From: Eubacterium sp.
GTDB taxonomy: Bacteria > Bacillota > Clostridia > Acetivibrionales > DSM-1351
Length of the DNA: 64,000 bases
Assembly: GCA_029266335.1 (NCBI GenBank)
Contig: JAQSXC010000012.1
Span: 24,306 to 88,305, forward strand
Direction of reading: 5' to 3'
Below, one piece after another: positions 18,720-27,618 of this stretch. Each line of letters opens with the position of its first letter. Positions within the stretch are counted from its first letter, which is position 1. A program made the position numbers and the translations under genes. The notes under the pieces were generated by a model. That model made no database searches and was not told where the DNA came from. It saw only the letters and a program-made list of their open reading frames with translations.

Positions 18720-20069
18720 ATGGGAAAGTTATTTGGAACTGATGGAGTCAGAGGTGTAGCGAACCTTGAATTGACTCCGAAGCTTGCTTTTCAGCTGGGT
18801 CAGGCAGGTGCCTATGTACTTACCGGTGAAACCAAGCATACTCCAAAGATATTGGTAGGCATGGATACAAGAATATCCGGCGATATGCTGGAGGCAGCTC
18901 TGATCTCGGGAATATGCTCAGTTGGTGCCCAGGTGGTAAGTGTGGGCGTCATACCTACTCCTGCGATTGCTTATCTGACCAGATTGTATGACGCAGATGC
19001 GGGTGTTGTCATTTCGGCCTCCCACAATCCTTTTGAATATAACGGTATAAAGTTTTTCAACTCAAACGGATATAAACTGCCGGATGCAATAGAGGACAAA
19101 ATAGAAGAAATCATTCTCAACGGAGGCGATGAGCTTCCCAAGCCGATTGGACAGAATGTAGGCTTCAGAATGTTCAAGGAAACAGCTCTTGAAGATTATG
19201 TAAGCTTTATTAAAGGTACTATTTCAGGCGATCTGGAAGGTATAAATGTTGCCATTGACTGTGCCAACGGAGCCTCCTTTCAGGCGTCACCAATGGCTCT
19301 GTATGAATTGAAGGCCAATGTCAGTGTAATTAATAACGAACCCGATGGGATCAATATTAATGCAGGCTGCGGCTCCACACATATGAAGCAGCTTCAGGAA
19401 TACGTAAAGGAAACCAAAGCTGATGTCGGGTTTGCCTTTGATGGAGATGCAGACAGGGTTCTGGCTGTTGACGAAAAAGGCAACTTGGTTGACGGTGACC
19501 AGATCATGGCTATAATAGGTCTGCACCTGAAGCAGCAGGGCATGCTGGCCCATAACACAATTGTTGCTACGGTTATGAGCAACATGGGTCTGGATATTAT
19601 GGCAAGGAATAACGGCCTTACAATTGAAAAAACCAAGGTTGGGGACAGATATGTACTGGAAGAAATGCTCAACAGCGGATACATGCTGGGTGGGGAGCAG
19701 TCGGGACATATAATATTCCTTGAGCACAACACCACAGGAGATGGACTTCTGACTGCTGTTCAGCTCATCAAGGTGCTGAAGGATTCGGGCAAAAAGCTTT
19801 CCGAGCTGGCAAGCGTTATGCAGGTACTGCCTCAGGTGCTCATTAACGCGAAGGTAACTAACGAAAAGAAATTCAAGTACCTTGACGATGAAGTTATCAA
19901 GAAGATGTGCAAGGAGCTGGAGGATGAATTCAAGGGTGAAGGCAGAGTGCTCATCAGGCCTTCAGGAACCGAACCGCTGGTAAGAGTAATGATAGAGGGT
20001 AAGGACAAGGAAATCATTACAAGACGTGCAAAGGAACTTGTCCGGGTAATTGAGGGAAGATTGTCCTAG
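18720..20069 (+). CDS. glmM: Phosphoglucosamine mutase
   Basis: 449 residues; converts glucosamine-6-phosphate to glucosamine-1-phosphate for peptidoglycan precursor synthesis. Motifs are [10 protein letters not shown] at the N-terminus, the phosphoserine loop SASHNP (S101), the Mg-binding [14 protein letters not shown] and [21 protein letters not shown] precedes the ATG. GlmM can bind and inhibit CdaA in other Firmicutes, so its closeness to cdaA/cdaR is meaningful; glmS, which makes its substrate, lies just downstream. Confidence 0.98.
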   Translation: MGKLFGTDGVRGVANLELTPKLAFQLGQAGAYVLTGETKHTPKILVGMDTRISGDMLEAALISGICSVGAQVVSVGVIPTPAIAYLTRLYDADAGVVISASHNPFEYNGIKFFNSNGYKLPDAIEDKIEEIILNGGDELPKPIGQNVGFRMFKETALEDYVSFIKGTISGDLEGINVAIDCANGASFQASPMALYELKANVSVINNEPDGININAGCGSTHMKQLQEYVKETKADVGFAFDGDADRVLAVDEKGNLVDGDQIMAIIGLHLKQQGMLAHNTIVATVMSNMGLDIMARNNGLTIEKTKVGDRYVLEEMLNSGYMLGGEQSGHIIFLEHNTTGDGLLTAVQLIKVLKDSGKKLSELASVMQVLPQVLINAKVTNEKKFKYLDDEVIKKMCKELEDEFKGEGRVLIRPSGTEPLVRVMIEGKDKEIITRRAKELVRVIEGRLS

Positions 20070-20116
20070 CTCTGATTCTGTAATATAACAATTAAAAAAG
20101 CATAAAACGCTTTTGA

Positions 20117-20154
20117 AACCCGGGCTTATATGAGAAATCAGCCCGGGTTTTTTA
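20117..20154 (+). terminator. glmM terminator
   Basis: AACCCGGGCT (20117-20126) pairs with AGCCCGGGTT (20140-20149) across a 13-base loop, followed by a T-run. A classic intrinsic terminator separating glmM from the glmS leader. Confidence 0.9.
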
Positions 20155-20184
20155 TGATAAAATATTAATAAATTCTTAAATGTG

Positions 20185-20214
20185 TTGACAATTTCAGGTC
20201 AATTACAATATATT
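20185..20214 (+). promoter_or_regulatory. Candidate promoter for the glmS leader
   Basis: TTGACA at 20185-20190 and TATATT at 20209-20214 with an 18-base spacer, located between the glmM terminator and the ribozyme. A second TATAAT at 20214-20219 is nearby but wrongly spaced. Confidence 0.5.
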
Positions 20215-20380
20215 ATAATAAGAGAAGATGGAAAGGAAGAAGATTTTTCCTTTTTTATTGATACTGATAATACTTTGCAGCAATAATATTTGCAGAAATA
20301 ATATGTTGCAAAGCATTTAATGAATTAATTACATAAAATCAGGGGGGTGGAAGAAAGCCCGGGATTAAAAAATGAAATAA

Positions 20381-20602
20381 AAAGGCGCCAGGGCAGACCG
20401 TATATAATATCAATAATACGTCTGTTGACGAGGTGAAGGAAGCGATTCACAAACAAGCGTGGATCGTATCGAAAGATTCGGCGGATACCTTCCGGTTGTT
20501 ACAATCGAAAGAAGCTGAGGACAGCAAATTGTCCTCCGGAACAAAAAGTGTTCCGGCACAAAACTTGCAGGCGACTGCAAAACAAAGAGGCTTCACGTAA
20601 CT
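20381..20602 (+). ncRNA. glmS ribozyme
   Basis: A self-cleaving ribozyme activated by glucosamine-6-phosphate, lowering glmS mRNA when the product is plentiful. The conserved core is visible: the cleavage-site element GGCGCCAGGGC (20384-20394), then GACGAGGTGAAGG, the TCGGCGGATACCTTCCGG block around 20480-20496, and the closing AAAGAGGCTTCACGTAACT at 20584-20602. Peripheral hairpins such as GAGGACAG...CTGTCCTC-like and GGAACA...TGTTCC lie between them. Cleavage is expected just before the G of GCGCC (about 20385). It lies upstream of glmS in the right orientation. Confidence 0.95.
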
Positions 20603-21005
20603 AATCCTGTATCACATCTATTTTATAATCAAATATTAAAAATTTAAAATCAAAACCAAAGAATATTTTTGATGCTTTTGTATTGCATTGTAAGTGTTAA
20701 GGCCCTGCTATGCCTATCCATAAAAAAATCATGGCTCAGGGGTTCTGAAATCATGCGCAGAAACTGACTTTATTGGGCAAACTATGTCTATTGGCGGTTT
20801 CTCATATAAAAGTCTGCTAATACAAAGGTCCGAAAGTATTGAAACCCAGTATTTTAGTTGTTTTATGTCAACCTGAAATGCTGCCTGAGTTTTACCATGC
20901 CTACTTACTTATTTTTATTTAACGAACATAAGAACCCGGGAATAATTGTGCCATTTTGTTGGCAATGAGTTTAATTTATAAATTAAAGATTAAGGAGAAT
21001 TAATT
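20603..21005 (+). other. Long leader between ribozyme and glmS
   Basis: About 400 bases separate the ribozyme from the glmS start, longer than usual. No open frame with a ribosome site was found. Some pairing is possible (AGAAAC near 20759 with GTTTCT near 20798). It ends with AAGGAG at 20993-20998, the glmS ribosome site. Confidence 0.45.
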
Positions 21006-22835
21006 ATGTGTGGAATAGTTGGATATATTGGAAATAAAAAAGCAATACCTGTACTTATAAACGGACTTTCAAAGCTTGAATACAGAGGTTATGATTCTGC
21101 CGGTGTTTCAGTAAATGAAGATGGCGTTCTCAGGGTAATCAAATGCAAGGGAAGATTATCCTGCCTGGAAGACAGGCTGGAAACCGAGAAGCTGGAAGGC
21201 TGCATGGGAATCGGTCATACCAGATGGGCAACCCATGGTGAACCAAATGATGTGAATTCTCACCCCCATATCAGCCAGAGCGGCGAAATAGCTGTTGTTC
21301 ATAACGGTATTATTGAAAACTATATGCAGATAAAGGAATTCCTTATCAGTCAGGGCTATACCTTCCAGTCTGAAACAGATACGGAGGTTATAGCTCATCT
21401 GGTTGAATATTATTATGACGGAAATCTTGTGGATGCAGTAATGAAGGTGATCGATGAAATTGAAGGCTCATACGCCTTGGGCGTACTTTGCAGGAATCAA
21501 CAGGATATGTTTGTTTGCGCAAGGAAGGACAGTCCATTGATAATCGGCCTGGGCAAGGGTGAAAACTTTATTGCGTCGGATATCCCTGCCATACTTGAGT
21601 ACACCAGAGATATTTACATCCTGGAAGACAAGGAAGTTGCCATTCTCACCAGAGATAAGGTTCAGGTATTCAACAGTCTTGGGGCACCAGTCAAGAAGGA
21701 GGTCTTCAAGGTTGACTGGAATGTGGAAGCAGCTGAAAAAGGCGGTTTTGAACATTTCATGATGAAGGAGATGTACGAAGAGCCAAAAGTTATCAGGGAT
21801 ACAATCAATCCAAGAATCAAAAATGGCGAACTGGTGCTGGATTCAATAAATATCACCAGAGAAGATATCGACAAGCTTGAGAAAATATATATAGTGGCCT
21901 GCGGAACAGCATATCACGCAGGTGTTGTAGGCAAATACATCATTGAAAAGCTGTGCAGAATACCTGTTGAAGTGGATGTGGCATCGGAATTCAGATATCG
22001 TGATCCTCTGATAAGCGAAAAGAATCTGACAATAATAATCAGCCAGTCAGGCGAAACCCTGGATACGCTGTTTGCGCTCAGAGAGGCTAAGAAGAGCGGT
22101 TCCAGAATACTTTCAATAGTTAATGTTGTAGGAAGCTCAATAGCACGTGATTCGGATGACGTGCTCTATACCTGGGCAGGACCTGAAATAGCGGTTGCTT
22201 CAACAAAGGCATATAATACGCAGCTTACAGCTCTTTATTTGATAGCGCTTGACCTTGGACTAAAGAAGGGTACTATTACAAAGGAGCAGGCAAATGCAAT
22301 TCTTGATGAAATGAAGAAAATACCTGCAGGTATTGAAGAGATACTGAAGGACAAGGATGGAATACAGAAGTTTGCACATGCTCACTTCAACTCAAAGAGC
22401 ATTTTCTTCATAGGCAGAAGCCTTGACTACGCACTTTCCATGGAGGGCTCCCTGAAGCTGAAGGAAATCTCGTACATTCACTCGGAGGCTTATGCCGGCG
22501 GAGAGCTCAAACACGGAACCATTGCCCTTATCGAAAAAGGAACTCTGGTAGTATGCCCTATGACACAGGACTCACTGTTTGAGAAGATGGTCAGTAATAT
22601 CAGAGAGGTTAAGGCAAGAGGAGCAGTTGTGCTGGCAATTACCCAGGAAAAGCACAGAGAAGAGCTTGAGAAAACAGCAGACATGGTTCTCACAATTCCG
22701 GATGTTGACTCACTTGCAGCCCCGATATCAGCAGTAACGCCGCTGCAGTTGTTTGCCTACTACATGGCAATCGAAAGAGGCTGTGACGTGGATAAGCCGA
22801 GGTTTGTTGAAAGAAGACATTGTGATGAATCATAA
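21006..22835 (+). CDS. glmS: Glutamine-fructose-6-phosphate aminotransferase, unusual C-terminus
   Basis: 609 residues making glucosamine-6-phosphate. The N-terminal glutaminase domain starts MCGIVGYIG (nucleophile Cys2) with GHTRWATHG; two SIS isomerase domains follow (VACGTAYHA, SQSGETLDT, STKAYNTQ, FIGRSLDYA, HGTIALIEKG). It is normal up to GCDVDKPR. The usual tail of nearly all GlmS proteins (NLAKSVTVE) is replaced by FVERRHCDES, and the last codons and TAA (22833-22835) lie within the transposon end. The lysine of that tail takes part in fructose-6-phosphate binding in E. coli GlmS (Lys603); here Arg is at that position. Activity is therefore uncertain. Confidence 0.95.
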   Translation: MCGIVGYIGNKKAIPVLINGLSKLEYRGYDSAGVSVNEDGVLRVIKCKGRLSCLEDRLETEKLEGCMGIGHTRWATHGEPNDVNSHPHISQSGEIAVVHNGIIENYMQIKEFLISQGYTFQSETDTEVIAHLVEYYYDGNLVDAVMKVIDEIEGSYALGVLCRNQQDMFVCARKDSPLIIGLGKGENFIASDIPAILEYTRDIYILEDKEVAILTRDKVQVFNSLGAPVKKEVFKVDWNVEAAEKGGFEHFMMKEMYEEPKVIRDTINPRIKNGELVLDSINITREDIDKLEKIYIVACGTAYHAGVVGKYIIEKLCRIPVEVDVASEFRYRDPLISEKNLTIIISQSGETLDTLFALREAKKSGSRILSIVNVVGSSIARDSDDVLYTWAGPEIAVASTKAYNTQLTALYLIALDLGLKKGTITKEQANAILDEMKKIPAGIEEILKDKDGIQKFAHAHFNSKSIFFIGRSLDYALSMEGSLKLKEISYIHSEAYAGGELKHGTIALIEKGTLVVCPMTQDSLFEKMVSNIREVKARGAVVLAITQEKHREELEKTADMVLTIPDVDSLAAPISAVTPLQLFAYYMAIERGCDVDKPRFVERRHCDES

Positions 22836-22836
22836 A

Positions 22837-22893
22837 AAAGTTCTAGAATTTATAATAAAGTTGTAGAATTAATAAAAAATATGTATAATTTGA
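22837..22893 (+). repeat. glmS-proximal (R-type) end: three TnsB-like sites
   Basis: Three tandem 17-base sites start exactly 20 bases apart: 22837 (AAAGTTCTAGAATTTAT), 22857 (AAAGTTGTAGAATTAAT) and a weaker one at 22877 (AAATATGTATAATTTGA). Close-packed sites at the end next to glmS are what Tn7R shows. The complementary motif appears three times at the other end of the element. Confidence 0.8.
22861..22889 (+). promoter_or_regulatory. Candidate tns promoter overlapping TnsB sites
   Basis: TTGTAG (22861-22866), 17-base spacer, TATAAT (22884-22889), about 50 bases before tnsA. The -35 lies in the second TnsB-like site and the -10 in the third, so TnsB binding could repress the operon, as at Tn7R. 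Confidence 0.55.
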
Positions 22894-22938
22894 CACCATA
22901 TAATGGTATACTTACTCATATAAGGAAGTGAAGCTTTT

Positions 22939-23775
22939 ATGAGTAAGTATAACCTGAATTGGGATGAAAATAAACTTAAAAGATATATCAGTGAAGGACG
23001 AGGTCAAGGTGTAGGTAAAGATTATAAGCCATGGATCACCGTACATGACTTCCCTTCAGAAGGAATTATTTCAAGGCAGCCTGGCTGGAAATCCAATCGG
23101 GTCTGCCATTTTTTGTCTAATAATGAGTTAAGATACTTCTATTTGCTTGAGTGGGCTGATAATGTAATAGATATTCGTGAGCAATATCCAATGAATCTGG
23201 AGGACACTCTAAGAATTGCAGACGAGCTTGGTATTAAGCATCCTGTAAATAGTAAAAATGACGTTCCATATGTTATGACATCAGATTTTATGATTACAGT
23301 TAATGTAGAGGGTAAAGAAACAAATATCGTCAGAACAATCAAGCCGGCAAGCAATCTTGAAAAGAAAAATGTTATTGAACACTTTGAAATTGAACGTAGA
23401 TACTGGGCTGAAAAAGGAATAAGCTGGGGAATTGTAACAGATAAAAATATTCCGAGGATTCTTGTTTCTAATATTGAATGGGCCTATTACTCATATAAGC
23501 TCGATTCATATGGTGAGCTAGGTATCAAAGAACTCCAGTACTATGGAGAAATTCTTAAGGAGAGATTGGAAAGCTGTGATGGCAAAATTGTTTATGTGGC
23601 AAGAGCTTTCGATAAGGAAATGAACCTTACACCCGGAACTGCACTTGATATTCTGAAGCATTTGATTGCTCGTAAAGAGATAATAATGGATATGCAATCA
23701 AAGCCATGTGTTGATAATGTTACAGGAAGTATAAAAAGGATTATAAAGAAAAATGATAGGATGACTGCTATATGA
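22939..23775 (+). CDS. tnsA: TnsA endonuclease
   Basis: 278 residues; the Tn7-type endonuclease that cuts the 5' ends of the transposon, giving cut-and-paste movement together with TnsB. The PD-(D/E)XK-like catalytic residues can be placed as E63 (NNELRYFYLLEW), D116 (MTSDFMI) and K135 (RTIKPAS), spaced much like E63/D114/K132 of the E. coli Tn7 protein. A C-terminal winged-helix-like part follows. The start ATG has AAGGAAG upstream. Its stop overlaps the tnsB start (ATGA). Confidence 0.95.
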   Translation: MSKYNLNWDENKLKRYISEGRGQGVGKDYKPWITVHDFPSEGIISRQPGWKSNRVCHFLSNNELRYFYLLEWADNVIDIREQYPMNLEDTLRIADELGIKHPVNSKNDVPYVMTSDFMITVNVEGKETNIVRTIKPASNLEKKNVIEHFEIERRYWAEKGISWGIVTDKNIPRILVSNIEWAYYSYKLDSYGELGIKELQYYGEILKERLESCDGKIVYVARAFDKEMNLTPGTALDILKHLIARKEIIMDMQSKPCVDNVTGSIKRIIKKNDRMTAI

Positions 23776-25958
23776 ATGAAATACTAAATGTTAATGAACT
23801 TATTACGTGGAACCCTGCGCAAGAAAATGAGCATACAGAAAGAATACTATGGGTCGAAGCAGGCGGTTTTATACTATATGTCATTGATGCTTTTTCAAGT
23901 CAGGGCTTACCTATATCAAGAAAAATCAAAGATGTATTAAATGCTATTGAGAGCGGTGACGCAGTAAAACGAGAAGATGATCCATTAATCAGAGTTTTGA
24001 ACGAAAATAGTATCAAGGAGTCTGATAAGCTAAAAAGGGATAAAGCATGGAATATAATTGCTGGCATAGTGAAATATGAAAATGAGCCTGATGTATACGA
24101 ACGTGAAAAGCGCGGCCAGTGGGTATCAGAGGCTGTTTCGGGGCATGATGTTACTTACTCTACAGTATATAAATATCTCAGGAGATTCTGGCAGAGAGGT
24201 AAAAACAAAAATGCACTTTTACCTGATTACTATAACTCGGGAGGCAAAGGTAAGAGAAAAACCCTTGGTGTTAAAAAAATCGGACGGCCAAGAAAGAATA
24301 TTGATGCTAATGGACCTGGAATCAATGTTGATGAGCCAACCAAAAAAATATTCAGATTAGCTGTAAATAAATATTATGATACTCCAAAAGAAAACTTTAT
24401 GACAACAGCCTATAACCTTATGGTCAAGGAGTTTTATAGAGAAGATTATAGATTTGAAGATGGAATTCGTAAACCGACAGTTATACCGATTGGACAGATA
24501 CCAACCATTACTCAATTCCGATATTGGTATGAGGTTGAACGGGACATTAAAGAATCTCTTACAAAGAAAAAGGGTTCCAAAAAGTATGCATTAAACAACA
24601 GATCTGTCCTTGGGAAGTCAGACACTGACCTTATAGGTCCAGGCTCCAAGTATCAGATAGATGCGACTGTTGCAGATGTCTATCTGGTATCGAGATTTAA
24701 CAGGACATGGATTATTGGAAGACCAGTAATTTATGCGATTATTGACTGCTTTTCAAGAATGGTGACTGGCATATATGTTGGACTAGAAGGTCCGTCTTGG
24801 ATTGGAGCTATGATGGCCCTTTCAAATGCTTTTACGGATAAGGTGGGTTATTGCAAAGAATACGGAATAAATATTTTACAAGAAGATTGGCCATCTTATC
24901 ATGTACCGCTTGCAATACTTGGTGATAGAGGTGAAATGGAAAGTTACCATGCAGATACCTTAGTAAATGGACTGGATGTGCGCATTGAAAATACTCCATC
25001 CTTCAGGGCAGACTGGAAAGGGATTATCGAAAAATATTTTAACCTGGTTGATGAAAAAGTAAAACCGCTTGTTCCGGGTCATATAGATATATCCTTCAGA
25101 GAACGTGGAGGTACGGATTACAGGCTGGATGCTAAGCTTGACATTTATCAGTTTACTCAAATCATAATAAACTGCGTGTTATACCATAATAATAAGCATT
25201 GGATGAAGAAATACAGTATGAGTGAAATGATGATTGAGGAGGATGTTGATCCGATACCAAGAGTCCTCTGGAACTGGGGGATAAGTAATAGATCTGGTAA
25301 GCTACGCGCTTATCCTAAGGATAAGGTTAAGCTAAGTCTCATGCCGGCAGAAGCTGCTTCTGTTACAGAAAAAGGAGTAAAGTTCAAAAGCATGTACTAT
25401 AGCAGTCAAAAGCTAATTTCTGATAGGTGGTTTGAAATAGCAAGGAATAAGGGCAGCTGGAGAGAAACCATTGCCTATGATCCAAGAAACATGAATTTCA
25501 TTTATATCAAAATAGATAATGATAATTATATTAAATGTGAGATGCTTGATAAAAGGCTTTACAATAGTAAAACACTGGATGAAATTGAATACTTAATTAC
25601 TTATCAGAAGCTTAAGTTGGATAAAAACCAGGAAAGCATTCTCCAGTCAGAGATTGACTTATTTACAAATATTGAAAATATAGTACAAAAAGCTGACAAA
25701 ATGACGAGTGAGCAAAGGGATAAGACGGTAAGCAATGCTGAAAGAACAAAGAATATCCGAGAACGGAGACGAACTGAAAAAGGTTTTGAAAAGCTTAATA
25801 GTGCATTTGTTTTAGGTGAAGAAAATAAAAATGAAGAAACTAATGGACAACTAAAGGTTATTCCATTAAAAGAAATGCAAGCCGAGCACAAATATCCAAG
25901 TAATATTGAGTATTTAAGAAAAAAGCAAAAGGAAAGAATGGATAAAAGAGATGAGTAA
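23772..25958 (+). CDS. tnsB: TnsB DDE transposase
   Basis: 728 residues; retroviral-integrase-type transposase that binds the end repeats and cuts and joins the 3' ends. The DDE triad is visible: D297 (YQIDATVADVYL), D385 (LAILGDRGEM) and E420 (DWKGIIEKYF), the last two 35 residues apart as expected. The N-terminus has helix-turn-helix-like DNA binding segments, and a C-terminal tail is highly charged, suited to contacting TnsC. It overlaps tnsA by 4 bases and tnsC by 8 bases, indicating tight coupling. Confidence 0.97.
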   Translation: MNEILNVNELITWNPAQENEHTERILWVEAGGFILYVIDAFSSQGLPISRKIKDVLNAIESGDAVKREDDPLIRVLNENSIKESDKLKRDKAWNIIAGIVKYENEPDVYEREKRGQWVSEAVSGHDVTYSTVYKYLRRFWQRGKNKNALLPDYYNSGGKGKRKTLGVKKIGRPRKNIDANGPGINVDEPTKKIFRLAVNKYYDTPKENFMTTAYNLMVKEFYREDYRFEDGIRKPTVIPIGQIPTITQFRYWYEVERDIKESLTKKKGSKKYALNNRSVLGKSDTDLIGPGSKYQIDATVADVYLVSRFNRTWIIGRPVIYAIIDCFSRMVTGIYVGLEGPSWIGAMMALSNAFTDKVGYCKEYGINILQEDWPSYHVPLAILGDRGEMESYHADTLVNGLDVRIENTPSFRADWKGIIEKYFNLVDEKVKPLVPGHIDISFRERGGTDYRLDAKLDIYQFTQIIINCVLYHNNKHWMKKYSMSEMMIEEDVDPIPRVLWNWGISNRSGKLRAYPKDKVKLSLMPAEAASVTEKGVKFKSMYYSSQKLISDRWFEIARNKGSWRETIAYDPRNMNFIYIKIDNDNYIKCEMLDKRLYNSKTLDEIEYLITYQKLKLDKNQESILQSEIDLFTNIENIVQKADKMTSEQRDKTVSNAERTKNIRERRRTEKGFEKLNSAFVLGEENKNEETNGQLKVIPLKEMQAEHKYPSNIEYLRKKQKERMDKRDE

Positions 25959-27612
25959 AGATCCGAACACTGGAGAGATTGTCGAGGCAATTTATTCAAG
26001 ACAGGAACTAAAGGAATACTCCAATAACCCTTTAATCGAGGCACTACCTCCTATTTGGAGCTTTGAACAGGTTGAAGAACTGTTACATTTCTATCCTGAG
26101 CATACTGAGTCTGAACTATATTTGGAGCCTCATATCAGATTTCACTGCGTCCAACGCTTGTTCAGTTATTTTCAGCCATGGAGTACCCACTTTGATATTG
26201 AACAGAGAATTTCAAGGGTGATAAGGCAAGGATATATATCCCGTAATCCGCTTAAGCAGAATTATGCAGGAGATTTGCAGAAAATATATCAGATGATTAA
26301 GGAAGGAAATTACGAATTTAAAAATTCTGAGCTTTCAAAGCCGTCATCATCAGGCTTCACAATTATAGGATTTTCCGGTATGGGTAAATCCTCTGCAGTA
26401 GAAAATATACTAAACAGGTATGCGCAGATCATAATGCATGAAAAATATAACGATTTGGATTTTGACCATAAGCAGCTAGTATGGCTTAAGTTGGATTGCC
26501 CTTATGACGGTGGCGTAAAAGGGCTTTGTGCCGACTTTTTTCTAGAATTTGATAAATTGATGGGTGACACTACATACGGTAAGTTCGCTGCCGGAAGGAA
26601 TACTACAACTGCCACGATGATTCCAAGAATGGCCCAGATCGCAAGGCGGCATAGTTTAGGACTTCTTGTTATTGATGAAATACAGCAGCTTAGTGTCGCT
26701 AAAAGTGGCGGTCAGGAAAAGATGCTCAATTTCTTCGTGAACTTGGTGAATACTATTGGAATTCCTGTGATCCTTATTGGAACTACCAAAGCGGTGTCGG
26801 TATTGCAGAGTGAATTTAGACAAGCCAGGCGTGGAAGTGGACATCAGGGTGACCTGGTTTGGGAGAATTTAAAAAAGGATGAAATATGGGACTTGCTTGT
26901 AGAGGGAATGTGGAATTACCAATGGACTCAGCATAAGTGTAAATTAACAAAGGAGCTCAAGGATACACTTTATGAAGAAAGCCAAGGAATTGTGGATATT
27001 GCCGTAAAGCTGTACGCTATGGTTCAAATGAGGGCCATTGCTACCGGGGAAGAAGCAATAACTCCCAGCTTGATCAAAAAGATAGCTGAGGATAATCTTA
27101 AGCTAGTAAAGCCAATGCTTGATGCGCTAAAATCGGGAAATGAGCAGGAAATAAGTAAATATGGAGATATTACACCATTAAACATTGAAGAATTCCGCGA
27201 AAAGCAATTAAAAGAATTAAATCTTAATATGCTTCTCCAGCAGAAGAAGCAGCAAAGGGTAAAGCTGGATAATGAAAAGGACAAGGTGTATGAGGAGGTT
27301 GTCTTAAGGCTTGTAGATCTGAATATTGATCAGGAAAAAGCTAAAAATATAACAAGAAATGTCATTAAATCTTTTGAAGGTTCAGTAAATGCTGATATTG
27401 TATTCAGAGAAGCAATGCTAACTGTATTGCAGCAAAACTCAGACAGAAAGGCGACTCCAAGAAAAATATCAACCCAGAGAATAAAGAAAGACGATGATGA
27501 TTTAAGAGTTATTATAGAAAAAGGCAGAAACGAAAGTAAATCTGCATATGAGGCCTTAAAGGCCGAGGGGATCATAAAATGTCCAGTTGAGGAATTTAAT
27601 TTAACAGGATGA
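25951..27612 (+). CDS. tnsC: TnsC AAA+ regulator
   Basis: 553 residues; the ATPase that connects target selectors (TnsD, TnsE) to the TnsAB transposase. Walker A is GFSGMGKS (140-147), Walker B is LLVIDEIQQL, and sensor-like IPVILIGTTKA follows. The N-terminal 110 residues would bind TnsD and the C-terminal charged segment would bind TnsA/TnsB by analogy with Tn7. ATG 25951 lies inside the end of tnsB. Confidence 0.95.
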   Translation: MSKDPNTGEIVEAIYSRQELKEYSNNPLIEALPPIWSFEQVEELLHFYPEHTESELYLEPHIRFHCVQRLFSYFQPWSTHFDIEQRISRVIRQGYISRNPLKQNYAGDLQKIYQMIKEGNYEFKNSELSKPSSSGFTIIGFSGMGKSSAVENILNRYAQIIMHEKYNDLDFDHKQLVWLKLDCPYDGGVKGLCADFFLEFDKLMGDTTYGKFAAGRNTTTATMIPRMAQIARRHSLGLLVIDEIQQLSVAKSGGQEKMLNFFVNLVNTIGIPVILIGTTKAVSVLQSEFRQARRGSGHQGDLVWENLKKDEIWDLLVEGMWNYQWTQHKCKLTKELKDTLYEESQGIVDIAVKLYAMVQMRAIATGEEAITPSLIKKIAEDNLKLVKPMLDALKSGNEQEISKYGDITPLNIEEFREKQLKELNLNMLLQQKKQQRVKLDNEKDKVYEEVVLRLVDLNIDQEKAKNITRNVIKSFEGSVNADIVFREAMLTVLQQNSDRKATPRKISTQRIKKDDDDLRVIIEKGRNESKSAYEALKAEGIIKCPVEEFNLTG

Positions 27613-27618
27613 TTATGA

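Noticed and set aside
22816..22835. 5-bp target duplication flanking the transposon
   Set aside because: GACAT on the left and TTGTC on the right are inverted rather than direct copies, and AGGTT versus AGTTT further out match only 4 of 5, so no duplication is claimed.
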